From Stentor coeruleus (taxonomy: Eukaryota; Ciliophora; Heterotrichea; Heterotrichida; Stentoridae): 64,000 bases of DNA. The DNA lies in contig MPUH01000288.1 of the NCBI GenBank assembly GCA_001970955.1, forward strand, positions 1 to 64,000, in the 5' to 3' direction. The notes under the pieces were generated by a model that saw only the letters and a program-made list of their open reading frames with translations, searched no databases and was not told the DNA's origin. Of this stretch, positions 52,992 to 62,658 are shown piece by piece (position 1 is the first letter of the stretch; each line of letters begins with the position of its first letter). The position numbers and the translations under genes were made by a program.

Positions 52992-54347
52992 TTAGGATAA
53001 AAGCTTACTTTTTGAATTCCTAGCTAGCTGAGGTGTGATAGACTTATTTTTACCTCGGAGGATTTTTTTGGGTTCAGGCTCAGGTTTGATAATTTTATTC
53101 TCAACTGTTAAGGTATTGTCAAAAGAATTCGAAAAAGTGTGATATCGTCGATGTCCCGGCTTTGAATTCGCTCTTTTTTTGATGAAGTTTTCTAATTCTT
53201 GAGTGCAATGAGCATAAATATAGTTTTCAAGAGTTTTATAAGTATCTCCTATTTTGCAGTAAATGCTCCCATTCTTCAAAACAACAGCAACTTTTTTGCA
53301 CCCAACTTTATAATACTGCTCATTACTCCTAGAAAAAAACCCTTCCAATTTTAATTTGCTCAAATTTTCCTGTAAATGCATTTGTATAATATCCGCATTA
53401 TCTAAAGTCTCAAACTGCTTAGCATCAATAGGTTTTTTCTCAATGGAAAAATCAATCAATTTACTTTTCTTCTTTTTTTGTTCTTTTTTCTGCACAACAC
53501 TCACACATTCTTGACTAACACATTCAAAATCTTTTTTCTGCACTTCACTAATAGCTTTTAATAAACTGATTTCTTTATCTTTACTATTTAAAATCTGATG
53601 CATTTTCTCTTGTGCTATAATCAATTCAGAATGTTTAGTCTTATATAAATTTAATTCAGCTTTAAGCATTTCTTTTTCATCTTCAGAATCAAGTAAAAGT
53701 TTGCTTTTTTTATCTAAATCCTCTGATAATGTTGTGCATTTGGTTTTGTATTTTTCAGACCAAATTTTGTATTTTTCTACTTCAAAATTTAGTTTGTCAA
53801 GGTTGGCTTTGTAGTCACGGGTTATTTTATCGATGTTTTGAATTTGGTTGAATTTTTCTAGTTGGATGTTTTGCTCAAGATCCATGATTTTCATTCTAAG
53901 TTCAACATTTTTGCTTATTTCTTCGGTTGGGACTTCGGTTATTTCTGCGTATTCAACATTTTCGCTAATTTCTGAGGTTTCTGTTATTTCAATGACTGGG
54001 GACAAGAACTTCCTAGACTGGAAAATGAGTAAAATCCTTGGCAAGCCAACTTCTTCAGGAACCTCAGTAATTATATCAATACCATCAGGAAACATAGGAA
54101 GCCAGTGATAACCTTGACATTTGATAATATTGATATCGAACCTGACACTAGCTTTACATATAAGATCTTCTACACTAAAACGTATTTCCCCTTTTGAAGG
54201 TACTGTACATATATGCTGTGCTGATTCCAAATCTTTGATACTCACAGAATCAGCAAGTTCATCGTTCATATACACACAGCATGAGGCCTTTGAAATATTT
54301 CCAAGACCTTCAACTCGAATAATCGTTACTTCAAAGTTGTCAAACAT
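52992..54347 (-). CDS. C2-like plus coiled-coil protein
   Basis: From ATG 54347 the product has 451 residues; the frame is open to an ATG at 54428, which would add 27 hydrophobic residues. Residues 1-115 form a beta-rich C2-like domain (NFEVTIIRVEGL, CCVYMNDELADSV, EIRFSVEDL, ASVRFDINIIKC). A Glu-rich linker leads to a coiled coil at about 135-270. The last 130 residues contain a small beta domain (YYKVGCKKVAVVLKNGSIYC) and a basic tail. C2 plus coiled coil is common in basal-body and transition-zone proteins; no named orthologue is clear. Confidence 0.65.
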   Translation of the reverse strand: MFDNFEVTIIRVEGLGNISKASCCVYMNDELADSVSIKDLESAQHICTVPSKGEIRFSVEDLICKASVRFDINIIKCQGYHWLPMFPDGIDIITEVPEEVGLPRILLIFQSRKFLSPVIEITETSEISENVEYAEITEVPTEEISKNVELRMKIMDLEQNIQLEKFNQIQNIDKITRDYKANLDKLNFEVEKYKIWSEKYKTKCTTLSEDLDKKSKLLLDSEDEKEMLKAELNLYKTKHSELIIAQEKMHQILNSKDKEISLLKAISEVQKKDFECVSQECVSVVQKKEQKKKKSKLIDFSIEKKPIDAKQFETLDNADIIQMHLQENLSKLKLEGFFSRSNEQYYKVGCKKVAVVLKNGSIYCKIGDTYKTLENYIYAHCTQELENFIKKRANSKPGHRRYHTFSNSFDNTLTVENKIIKPEPEPKKILRGKNKSITPQLARNSKSKLLS

Positions 54348-54747
54348 AAGATTTAAATAATTACTTAGGAAAAATGAGATGGTATGATATTTAAGAATCC
54401 TCAAAATACTTAAGTTTTTCAAATGCATGGAAGAAAATTAAGATAGAGTTTATAGTTAAAAGAGATACTTTTTTAATGTTTAGATCACTACATGGAAAAT
54501 GCTCTGAAATTACTTTTAAAAAAGTATAAATTTAAATTTTTTTTACATGAAAAAAGTGACAAAGTTTATTGTTCAGAAGAATTTCATGTTGGATTATAAT
54601 AAATTCAACCATTTATAAATTATCTTTTATAAAAATCAAATATTTAATTGTAATTTGTCAACAACAAGTATTTTACAGTATATTTTATCTAAATACAAGT
54701 ATTCTACAGTATATTTTATCTAAATACATCATGAGATAATAAAATAA
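54348..54747. other. Divergent intergenic region
   Basis: AT-rich, with the 31-bp tandem repeat at 54664-54725 placed immediately upstream of the carrier gene. No other feature seen. Confidence 0.5.
54664..54725. repeat. 31-bp tandem duplication upstream of the carrier gene
   Basis: Units 54664-54694 and 54695-54725 start acaagtatt and differ by one base. They end 22 bp before the start codon, so they could affect the promoter. Confidence 0.85.
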
Positions 54748-55515
54748 ATGACAGAGCCAGCAAGTGTCAGGACAGCAATAAAAAGTTCTGCATTTTCAAC
54801 ATTTGTCTATTCACTATGTCTTGCCCCATTCGATGTTGTAAAAAATACGCAAATATCATCAGTTACTAGAATGAATCCCCTTCAAACAGCAACTATTCTA
54901 GTAAAGAAAACAGGTTTAAAAACCTTATGGAGAGGTTTAATATCAAGTTCAATATCAACTTTCTCATCAAATATAGTATATTATCCTTGCTATGAATATT
55001 TTAAACCTAAATTCCTTTCTTTATCAGAAAGCTGGGGCTGTGGATTTGCAGCTTTAGCAAGTAGACTTATAGCAGTTATAACAACTTTACCTATAGAAAG
55101 ACTTAGGACTTCAATCCAAGGTACAGGTATAGGTGAGTTTAAAATCACATTCAATGGGCTTAAAGTTACTCTATATAGAGATATGATTTTTTCATTTACT
55201 TATTTTACTCTATATGAAAACTCATATAAAAAGCTGAAAAACGATAACCCTCTCATGGCTCGAACCTATTCTTCATTTTTTGGTTCATTAATATCAGCTA
55301 TAATAACCCATCCATTTGATGTCATTAAAACAAAAATCCAAACTAGATATTGCTGTTTTAATGAGTATGATAAAAATACTCTAAAAGCAGTATCTAGTTT
55401 ATATAAAGAAGAAGGGTTAAAAGGATTATTTACAGGAGCTCAGCCAAGGATAAGCAAAATTACAATAGGTTTAGTGATTTATATGAATTTATATGAGAAA
55501 TTTAAAAAACTTTAG
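54748..55515 (+). CDS. Mitochondrial carrier, SLC25A39/40 (Mtm1)-like
   Basis: A 255-residue three-repeat carrier with PFDVVK, PIERLR and PFDVIK signature motifs, each in an odd-numbered helix. GLKTLWRGL and GLKGLFTGAQPRI occur between repeats as in the family. The second repeat signature (PIERLRTSIQ) and the C-terminal GLFTGAQPR-x-x-K match SLC25A39/40 and yeast Mtm1. These import glutathione into mitochondria and support iron-sulfur and manganese enzyme function. The protein is short for this group because of small inter-repeat loops. Its function would fit with the ISD11 gene elsewhere in the window. The stop lies 20 bp from that of the convergent EF-hand gene. Confidence 0.82.
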   Translation: MTEPASVRTAIKSSAFSTFVYSLCLAPFDVVKNTQISSVTRMNPLQTATILVKKTGLKTLWRGLISSSISTFSSNIVYYPCYEYFKPKFLSLSESWGCGFAALASRLIAVITTLPIERLRTSIQGTGIGEFKITFNGLKVTLYRDMIFSFTYFTLYENSYKKLKNDNPLMARTYSSFFGSLISAIITHPFDVIKTKIQTRYCCFNEYDKNTLKAVSSLYKEEGLKGLFTGAQPRISKITIGLVIYMNLYEKFKKL

Positions 55516-55535
55516 ATAACAAGTTAATATTGAAA

Positions 55536-56162
55536 TTATTGTTTAGCTTTAATATCAAGATAAGTGTTTAAAAATTCTTCAACAGCTTTACCATTGAAGC
55601 CATTATCTTGCATCATAGAAATTAGAAGATCTTGTGATACCCCACGATCAGCACTATTTAGTGATTACTTTTCAACTAGCCAACGAATCCATTCTTCGGG
55701 GATTGTCCCCATAAGAAAATTGTAAAGTTCTTTATAGGTTATAAATCCGTCATGGTTATGGTCGATTTTCATAAGAGTATTAGTTATGTATGTGATATCT
55801 GAACGAGAATGTCCTTCTATAAACAGAGAATCTTCGATACTTTTTTGTGTTATATACCCTTTGTACTGTTTATCTTCGAATTTCTTGAAATCTGCTACAA
55901 CGTTAAGTTCACAACGTTTTTTAGATAGTCTTAATGTTTGGAACTTTATGAGGATTACTTGTTGAAAATTAAGTTTTAAAGTCCCTGCTTGGCCGAGGAT
56001 GGCTTTGATTTCTTTGAGTGGTGGACGTAGATGGATTGATTTGAATGTTAGAGAAAGGTCTTCAATTGTAATGTAACCATCATGATTCTGTATAATAAAT
56101 ACTATGTCTAGGGCTCGAAAAAGCTTTGCGATTGCGTCTGTTGGTTCATGATATTTTTCCAT
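55536..56162 (-). CDS. EF-hand calcium-binding protein, one 15-nt intron
   Basis: Start ATG 56162; the intron is 55654-55668 on the minus strand. Splicing gives 203 residues. Without it the frame stops at TAA after VEK, yet the same frame runs on with ENADRGVSQDLLISMMQDN and helices to a stop at 55536. Two clear EF-hand loops are seen (NHDGYITIED near 26-35 and DHNHDGFITYKE near 136-147), with degenerate ones between, giving four EF-hand units in CDPK or calmodulin style. The first loop lacks an acidic residue at position 1. It is a probable calcium sensor without a kinase domain. Confidence 0.82.
55654..55668 (-). other. 15-nt intron in the EF-hand gene
   Basis: On the minus strand it reads GTAATCACTAAATAG. 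The codon after removal is AA|T. ACTAAA lies just before the acceptor, where a branch point would be expected. Confidence 0.88.
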
Positions 56163-56519
56163 GAATAATTTATATAATCTAGGTTTTTTTTATTGAGCCC
56201 GAATTTTGTTGCGGTATTTTTTTAAGTTAGATAAATTTTGGGTTAGTTTGCTAGTAAGTAGGGAAAAGGTTAAATTGAAAAATTATGCTAATATTTCAGA
56301 ATAAAGAAGTTATTGAGATAAAATAAATTCTTGGATATGGTATTACAAGATACTATAAATTTATATTATAAAGCACTATTAAGTAAAATTATTATTTTAA
56401 TGGGTCTATATAATGGGGCAATATCAAATATCTATACCAATTTCCAAAAATATAGGGGGCTGAATGCAAAAATCTTTTTCATATATAAAAGCACATTTAT
56501 AATAATAAAACTACCTAAA
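56163..56519. other. Divergent intergenic region
   Basis: AT-rich spacer between the EF-hand gene and the HTH gene. An open frame runs upstream of the chosen start at 56520 but lacks an early ATG and has an unlikely hydrophobic sequence. Confidence 0.45.
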
Positions 56520-57179
56520 ATGGATGATATTGCGATTTTAGCTATGATGAATGGGATTAATCATGTCTCATCACTGCAATGTATAGAAAATAACAGCATA
56601 CATCAATGGATAAAAAATATTGATTTCGATAAACATCCTTTTTTTGTTAAATTAAGAGAATATATTGTAAGCTTAGCAAAAACTAAGGGTATTGAATTCA
56701 CAGCTCAACAATTCAAAGTCCCAGCTGAAATTATTAATATTTTACTCAATGAATTACCTCCTGAAAAAATCAAAACCCATACAAAAGAACTTAAAAATAA
56801 AGCTATTGCTATGTATATTGAAGGATCATCTATAACTGAAGTTGCTAAAAATCTGGGTGTTAAAGAAGAAAAAGTTAGTTTTTGGATATTGAATCATACT
56901 ATGAAACCTACAAAAAAAGTTAAAATTGAAGTGAAAAATGAAGTAAATGATGAATTTAAAGAGGAGTATAAGGAAGAAATAAAGGAAGATGTGAGGATGA
57001 ACTTTGAAGATGAAGGTTTGGTTGTTGATGAAAAAAAAGATGATGTGAGAATATATGATGAGAATGTGGAAATAGCTATTAATAATACTGGTTTGCAAGA
57101 ATTTTCAAACAATAAGAATCAATATGTTATTGACTTAGAAGATGAATTTGATGCTATAATGAAAGAGTCTGTAAGATAA
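56520..57179 (+). CDS. Helix-turn-helix protein with acidic tail
   Basis: From ATG 56520 the product has 219 residues. Residues about 90-125 form a helix-turn-helix of the Psq/transposase type (KNKAIAMYIEGSSITEVAKN, then LGVKEEKVSFWILNH). A helical domain precedes it (FKVPAEIINILLNELPPEKI). The C-terminal 90 residues are very acidic (Glu/Asp/Lys runs), as in transcription activators or histone-binding proteins. It may be a transcription factor or a domesticated transposase DNA-binding domain. No catalytic domain follows. The upstream extension to 56331 starts with TTG and is not favoured. Confidence 0.6.
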   Translation: MDDIAILAMMNGINHVSSLQCIENNSIHQWIKNIDFDKHPFFVKLREYIVSLAKTKGIEFTAQQFKVPAEIINILLNELPPEKIKTHTKELKNKAIAMYIEGSSITEVAKNLGVKEEKVSFWILNHTMKPTKKVKIEVKNEVNDEFKEEYKEEIKEDVRMNFEDEGLVVDEKKDDVRIYDENVEIAINNTGLQEFSNNKNQYVIDLEDEFDAIMKESVR

Positions 57180-57778
57180 TTATTTGATTATTTGAGATAT
57201 AATTAGCTTAGATTTCCATAAGAATTTTAAGATTATTTTAGTAAAAAGGTATGAAAAAAATATTAATTGTAAAACTACATATCATTTTATGTAGAATTTC
57301 CTAAAATATTTTCGCTAACAATTAAATTTAGCACAAGGCTTAGCTCTTACTCAGTGTGTTAAAAAATGAAAAAAATATGTTGATTGATATAATCCTATTA
57401 ATAGTAAATCAAAATCAAATTTGAGAATATAATTTTGTGTTGTAAGCGCCAAACTCAAAATTCATCTAAAAAATGTTAACATGTTGATTTCCAAATAAGC
57501 ATACAATAAAATCTGTTTAAATAGAGCATTTTCTATGAGCGAAATTTTACCTCATATATACAATTGCCTAGCTTATACAGTGTGTATAAATTTTTTTTAA
57601 ATAACTAAAACCTTTAAGTATCCTTCAATTTTTTTAAACTTTTTCTCATCATTTCTTCTTATTGTTAAATCAACAAAAATCAATAAAACTTTAATATGAA
57701 ATTATCAATCAATAATATACACACTTTCAGTATCAAAATAGTTAGATTAAAGTATTATTATTTTTTGTTAACATAAAT
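57180..57778. other. Intergenic region with a diverged direct repeat
   Basis: Two related stretches, near 57335-57362 (ggcttagctcttactcagtgtg) and near 57565-57590 (cctagcttatacagtgtg), share the word CAGTGTGT with similar flanks. Otherwise AT-rich; no gene seen. Confidence 0.4.
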
Positions 57779-60712
57779 ATGATGGAAGAAAAAACTGCCG
57801 AGGTGAAGATCTTTGAAAATAGCATTGTGACAACTAGAAAAATTGACAATGTTGAATCTCAGGAAAATAAACATCTTTTATTAGAAAAGTCGTTTGAGCA
57901 TAAAGAAGATGAAGTTTTTGTTGAGAATGTTGAAAGCAAAAATAATAATTTAGTGAATGATAATGAGAAATATGATGATTATGTTCTAACGGAATCTTTA
58001 AAGAGTTTAGAAGATGATACTGAGGTGGATGTTGATAATTTTTGGAGTTCTAGCGTTACATGGGATACAAGAAAAATTATTGCTGAAAAGAACATTAGAA
58101 AAAATAAAGATAGATATTTAGTCCATTTCTTAGCTTTCGAAGGCGAAATTGAGAAGATTTTTGAAATATTAGACCCAAAAGAAAATAAAAATTGTTGTAA
58201 TTTACCTGGAAATGGTCTAGAAAAAGATAATTTAGGATTGTCTCCGATAATTTACGCAATTTGGGGAGAACTTAACCGCAAAGATGAAGTTAAAGCAACA
58301 AGTCAAGCACTTCTCCTTATATCATTCGAAGCCTATAACAAATTTTCAATAAAAATCCTAGACAGATACGGTTACTACCACGAAAACAGCCAGAGAAAGA
58401 AAAAAATGTTTTACTATGATCGAGATTTAAAAAATGAATTAGCTTTGATTTATCTCCACAATATAGACCAATCTAAAACTTTAACCTTATTTAGTATTAT
58501 AAGTGAAGATTATTTTGAAACTTTAATTTACATATACGAGAAAACAAAATTCAAACTTTCAATAGAAAAATGTAATCATCCTCAACTTGGTGATATGGAA
58601 TGTTCTTTTTTACTTTTTGCTATTAAGGTTAAAGCTGTAAAATGTGCTGATTGGCTTCTTAAATTAGTTATAAGCAATATAAAAAGTTCAGGAGATAATT
58701 CAGATACTTATAAATTGATAGAAAATGAAATAAGTGGATATTTATCAGCAGGGTCTTTGCATTTACCTGAGTTATTGGAATTACTAATTAATACTCAAAA
58801 TAAACCAAGATTTTGTGATTCTTCTAAGTTTCCTGAATGTAAAGGGATATCTTTAGCTGAAATTAGTATTGCTAAAAATGCTTATAATATTTTTGATAAT
58901 ATCCCAGGGGAAAGCGAACTTATAAATTGCCAAATTATGAATACTAAAATTAGGCTTCCGCTAAGAGAAGGAAGTAAAAGAAGTGTTGAGTTCTTTCAAA
59001 CTCTTACATCATCTCAGAATATAGCACTTTTTAAAGAACCTTTAGTAATGTATTTCATAAAATATAAGTGGGATAAACTCTGGTTTATAGCTTTCATTCA
59101 AAGCTTACTTATTTGGACAAATATTCCACTTATTTTTGTGTTAATATTTGTTGATAAAGGAGATACAAAAATTATTTGGGCCTTCATTGCAATCAATATT
59201 ATTTTGGCTATGTTAGAATTAGTTCAAATCATATCTTTAGGTATATTTAAGTATTTGGGTAACGTAGATAAGGACCAAACACTCGCTTTAATTAGATTAT
59301 GTTCACTTGGGTTACAATTTTTAAGTTCATTTCAACCTTTTTGCTTTATAATCTATGCAACTCTTATAACTTTGACTTTAACTCTTTCAATTCCATTTAT
59401 TGCATTATTCATTGCTATATATTCTATATTTGGATGTGTTTTTATTGGGTTTTGGATTGACTGGAGTGAAACATGGTATCTTAGCATTGCAGAAGGATGT
59501 ATAGTTTTTATAATATCAATAATTATGAGTCTCGTTAATGATAAAAGAATACCAACAACTATAATGCATTGTATTAGTTTGAGTCTTGTGATATCATTGC
59601 TTACATTGGAAAAAAATGAACTTGCAATACAAATCCTTGCTATGTGTTTTCAAATCGGATTTTTCTTCACTAAATTAGGATTATGCTGCTGTAGAAATAG
59701 TAGAAAAGTAGGTGCATGCTATGATTTTGTTATAAACAGCATAGTAGTCTTTCTACTATTTATAGAAATAATACGTGAACTTAATCTACAAGCAGAAGTT
59801 TATAAAGAGATTTTAAGTCTTTATTTTTCTTTTATTCAATTGACTCTTATTGCTCTTAATATTTCTGAATCATATATCCAAGCGATAGTTGTAATAGGTT
59901 TTGAATGTTTATTGATTTTAGAGCAAATACAAAAAAGAGTAATTTATGCTCATATGATCTTACCAAATATATTCAAATTATTTGGAAACTGGAATATGAT
60001 TGATTCTTCTAGATTAGTCCTTTGTTTTATATGGGCAGGCTTTCTTTTAAATAATATTGAATATAAACAAATTACTTATACTGTTGCAGTTTTAACTGTA
60101 TTAAGGGGACTTACTGGATTTCGATGTTTTAGTATAACAAGATATTATATTAGACTTATTTTTAATGCCTTACATGATGTGTACTCTTTTCTTTTGATAT
60201 TTTTTTATTCTACTTTTAGTTTTGGAATTATATGTGGAATTTATCAAGAAGGTAGTCTTTCTGAAATATGGATGTATGCTTATGATTTAAATCTTGGTAG
60301 TGGATATCATTCTAATACTTTTGATATTACTTATATAACGTTTTTTGTTGCAACAGTTGTTAATGTTATAGTTATGCTGAATTTGCTTATTTCGATTTTA
60401 GGAGATTCTTTTGATAAGTTCCAGCTTTCGGCAAAAGAAATAGATTATATGGAGATGGCAGATTCACTTTCAGAAATAGAAACAATGATTTTCTGGCGAA
60501 GAAATTATGGAAATGAAGGTATGTACTTAGTGGCTTGCAGCAATGATAAAAAAGAAAATTCACAATGGGAAGGGAAAATTATGAGCATTAAAAAAGAAGT
60601 TAAAGAAATAAGAGATATGATATCAAAACATGATGAAAAATTTGTATCAAGTGAAAAAAGATTAGAATCTATCGAAAAAGGTATAGCGAAGATACTTGAG
60701 AAACTAGAATAA
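57779..60712 (+). CDS. TRP-like cation channel
   Basis: A 977-residue membrane protein. Residues 1-90 are acidic. Residues about 95-400 are a cytosolic helical region with ankyrin-like spacing (FLAFEGEIEKIFEIL, DNLGLSPIIYAIWG). A set of hydrophobic helices spans about 435-890. The last ones carry the ion-channel pattern: a helix before the pore (YSFLLIFFYSTFSFGIICGIY), a loop with LNLGSGYHSN, and a final helix with NVIVMLNLLISILGDSFDKF. That last helix and the following basic/acidic stretch are typical of TRP and polycystin channels. A short coiled coil ends the protein, useful for tetramer assembly. Ciliate TRP-like channels are candidates for mechanosensation and calcium entry. Confidence 0.85.
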   Translation: MMEEKTAEVKIFENSIVTTRKIDNVESQENKHLLLEKSFEHKEDEVFVENVESKNNNLVNDNEKYDDYVLTESLKSLEDDTEVDVDNFWSSSVTWDTRKIIAEKNIRKNKDRYLVHFLAFEGEIEKIFEILDPKENKNCCNLPGNGLEKDNLGLSPIIYAIWGELNRKDEVKATSQALLLISFEAYNKFSIKILDRYGYYHENSQRKKKMFYYDRDLKNELALIYLHNIDQSKTLTLFSIISEDYFETLIYIYEKTKFKLSIEKCNHPQLGDMECSFLLFAIKVKAVKCADWLLKLVISNIKSSGDNSDTYKLIENEISGYLSAGSLHLPELLELLINTQNKPRFCDSSKFPECKGISLAEISIAKNAYNIFDNIPGESELINCQIMNTKIRLPLREGSKRSVEFFQTLTSSQNIALFKEPLVMYFIKYKWDKLWFIAFIQSLLIWTNIPLIFVLIFVDKGDTKIIWAFIAINIILAMLELVQIISLGIFKYLGNVDKDQTLALIRLCSLGLQFLSSFQPFCFIIYATLITLTLTLSIPFIALFIAIYSIFGCVFIGFWIDWSETWYLSIAEGCIVFIISIIMSLVNDKRIPTTIMHCISLSLVISLLTLEKNELAIQILAMCFQIGFFFTKLGLCCCRNSRKVGACYDFVINSIVVFLLFIEIIRELNLQAEVYKEILSLYFSFIQLTLIALNISESYIQAIVVIGFECLLILEQIQKRVIYAHMILPNIFKLFGNWNMIDSSRLVLCFIWAGFLLNNIEYKQITYTVAVLTVLRGLTGFRCFSITRYYIRLIFNALHDVYSFLLIFFYSTFSFGIICGIYQEGSLSEIWMYAYDLNLGSGYHSNTFDITYITFFVATVVNVIVMLNLLISILGDSFDKFQLSAKEIDYMEMADSLSEIETMIFWRRNYGNEGMYLVACSNDKKENSQWEGKIMSIKKEVKEIRDMISKHDEKFVSSEKRLESIEKGIAKILEKLE

Positions 60713-60852
60713 ATTAGTTAGGATTATTTTAATCAACAACGAGATAGAATAAAAATAATTTCTGCCTTAATACTGATTTCTAGAAAATTTTCTTGTGATA
60801 TGAAGAAATTATTACAGAAATACTAAAATACAGCCATTATATTTTTTTTATT

Positions 60853-61172
60853 ATACATTTCTTAATGAAAGTATTATTGATTATGGGTTTGTAATTAGTA
60901 CTTATAATTTTTACTATGCTAGTACATGAAGCAAAGTATCAGTCCCAAACGATAGGCCTGTAGATTCTAAGGTAATAAAACTTTTCAACAAAAATAAATC
61001 AGTTGTAGGAGGAATTCGGGTTAATTTGCAGGGAAATTTAACAAATGGTATACCTATTCATAAATTTTATTTAGAAAATAATAATAATTATTATAAAAGG
61101 ATTTATGATTTAGTGTTGCCAACTGAGAGCTTTAATTTTAGAGAACATCAAAATCTAAAAGAAGCGTATTGA
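60853..61172 (+). pseudogene. Broken copy of the 290-aa family gene, plus strand
   Basis: The frame reads FLNESIIDYGFVISTYNFYY then AST, a TGA, then SKVSVPNDRPVDSKVIKLFN. This aligns with FGFMISPYSFYYASTRSKVSVPSDKPIDPNVIRLFD of copy A, a TGA replacing one arginine codon (AGA). It then diverges into a frame that ends at 61170-61172. The N-terminal half is missing. It shows that the family has spread beyond the array at 1-6 kb. Confidence 0.75.
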
Positions 61173-61533
61173 GAACTTGCCTTGTAATTTATTCAAAAAG
61201 GAATATGTGTTTAAACTTCAAACTGCATCAAAGAAACTATTAATGTTGTGGGATTTGAAGAATATGCAGAAAGTGTTAGGCTATATTTTTAAAGTAAATT
61301 CTATGATTAGTTTATGATATATTATTTTGAGTTATGCAAATGTTTACGATGAAATTCATGAAAAATTTTATTAATAACTTAAATACTATACAATGCTTGT
61401 CAGATCTAAAAAAAATATAAAATTAATAAATAATATGCAACTTATTCTTTTAAAAAATTATCATAAACACAATTTCAATCACATAATTCTTCAAAACTCA
61501 TAATCTTCTAACCATCTCTAGCTATAATAAAAA
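61173..61533. other. Intergenic region
   Basis: AT-rich spacer before the TPR gene; nothing recognised. Confidence 0.45.
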
Positions 61534-62658
61534 ATGGATCTTCTGAAAGTTGACAAAAAAGCTCCGCTTTTTTCAGCTCTAGGCAGTGCAATCTCCAAAG
61601 CAATTCGACCCAACATGCACTTAGAAAAAATCCCATCAAAATCCTCAGCAATAAAAACTAAAGTATACGAATTACTATCAAAAGATTTCAGAATAGAAGC
61701 TTTTGATGCACTAACAGAATTTTCATCATCAGAAGTGTCAATAAAAGATTATATTGACGCAGTTTTATACGCTGCACGTTTCCTTCTAGCCAATAAACTA
61801 AACAATGAATGTTATCTTTTCTTAGCCGTAGCACAATCTCGAGTAGAAGCTACATATGGTTCTCCATTTGATTACACTTTATACGAAGAAACAGGGAATA
61901 TGTTTTATTTAACAAAAAACTATCAAGATGCTATAAGAGTATATGAAAAGCTTATGGAAATCGGTGAGAGAAACCCTGCAATTTTAAATTTTAACATGGG
62001 GATGTGTTACCAAGAACTAAATAATTACCCTCTTGCCATACAATCTTTTTTAAAAAGTATCAACCTAGATGCTTCATTTACAAAAGCTGCTGTTGCATTA
62101 GGTCAATGTTATAATTCTTTAGGTCAATATGATAAAGCTATTGGGACTTTTAAGCAATTACCTGATTGTTTAGAAGCTTATGTTCTTATGGGCAATGCCT
62201 ACTTTTTCATGAAGAATTATGAAGATGCTATTGTCCAATATATGAAAGCTATATCTATAAACCCATCTGCTGGGATGTATAATAATTTAGGTGCTTCATT
62301 AAAAAAAGCTGGCTTGTTGCAAGATGCAATTTTTGCTTTTCATGACTCTTTAGCTTTAGAAAGTTCAGGAGATACAGTGGCAAATCTTATTACTTTGTAT
62401 ATTGAAGTTGGAAAACCTGATGAAGCAGAAAAATTGTATCAGTCCAGCAAAAAGTTTTTAAGCAATCAGGATAGTAAGTTTTTTGGTAAGTTGATTGGGG
62501 AAAAAGTTGAGAGAATGCGCAGAGCAACTATGATTATGAATAAGGCTGTTATGGCTTTTTCCAAAAGCCCCAGTGTAAATCCACCATCTGAAGGACCGTC
62601 AGTGAATGAAGCTGTTGGTAAGGCTGCGAATATTTTTATGAAGAAAATGAGGAAATAG
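61534..62658 (+). CDS. TPR-repeat protein
   Basis: A 374-residue protein. A helical N-terminal part (1-105) is followed by tetratricopeptide repeats at about 110-310. These carry the W/L-G-Y-A-F-A-P pattern, for example YEETGNMFYLTKNYQDAIRV, NFNMGMCYQELNNYPLAIQS, ALGQCYNSLGQYDKAIGTF, MGNAYFFMKNYEDAIVQY and NNLGASLKKAGLLQDAIFA. The C-terminal 60 residues are basic helices with a Ser/Pro break (KSPSVNPPSEGPS). TPR proteins act as protein-binding scaffolds; several intraflagellar-transport and BBSome components have this build, but I cannot assign one. Confidence 0.82.
   Translation: MDLLKVDKKAPLFSALGSAISKAIRPNMHLEKIPSKSSAIKTKVYELLSKDFRIEAFDALTEFSSSEVSIKDYIDAVLYAARFLLANKLNNECYLFLAVAQSRVEATYGSPFDYTLYEETGNMFYLTKNYQDAIRVYEKLMEIGERNPAILNFNMGMCYQELNNYPLAIQSFLKSINLDASFTKAAVALGQCYNSLGQYDKAIGTFKQLPDCLEAYVLMGNAYFFMKNYEDAIVQYMKAISINPSAGMYNNLGASLKKAGLLQDAIFAFHDSLALESSGDTVANLITLYIEVGKPDEAEKLYQSSKKFLSNQDSKFFGKLIGEKVERMRRATMIMNKAVMAFSKSPSVNPPSEGPSVNEAVGKAANIFMKKMRK

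Noticed and set aside
56331-56519. TTG-initiated extension of the HTH protein
   Set aside because: Non-ATG start with an implausible composition; ATG at 56520 is adequate.
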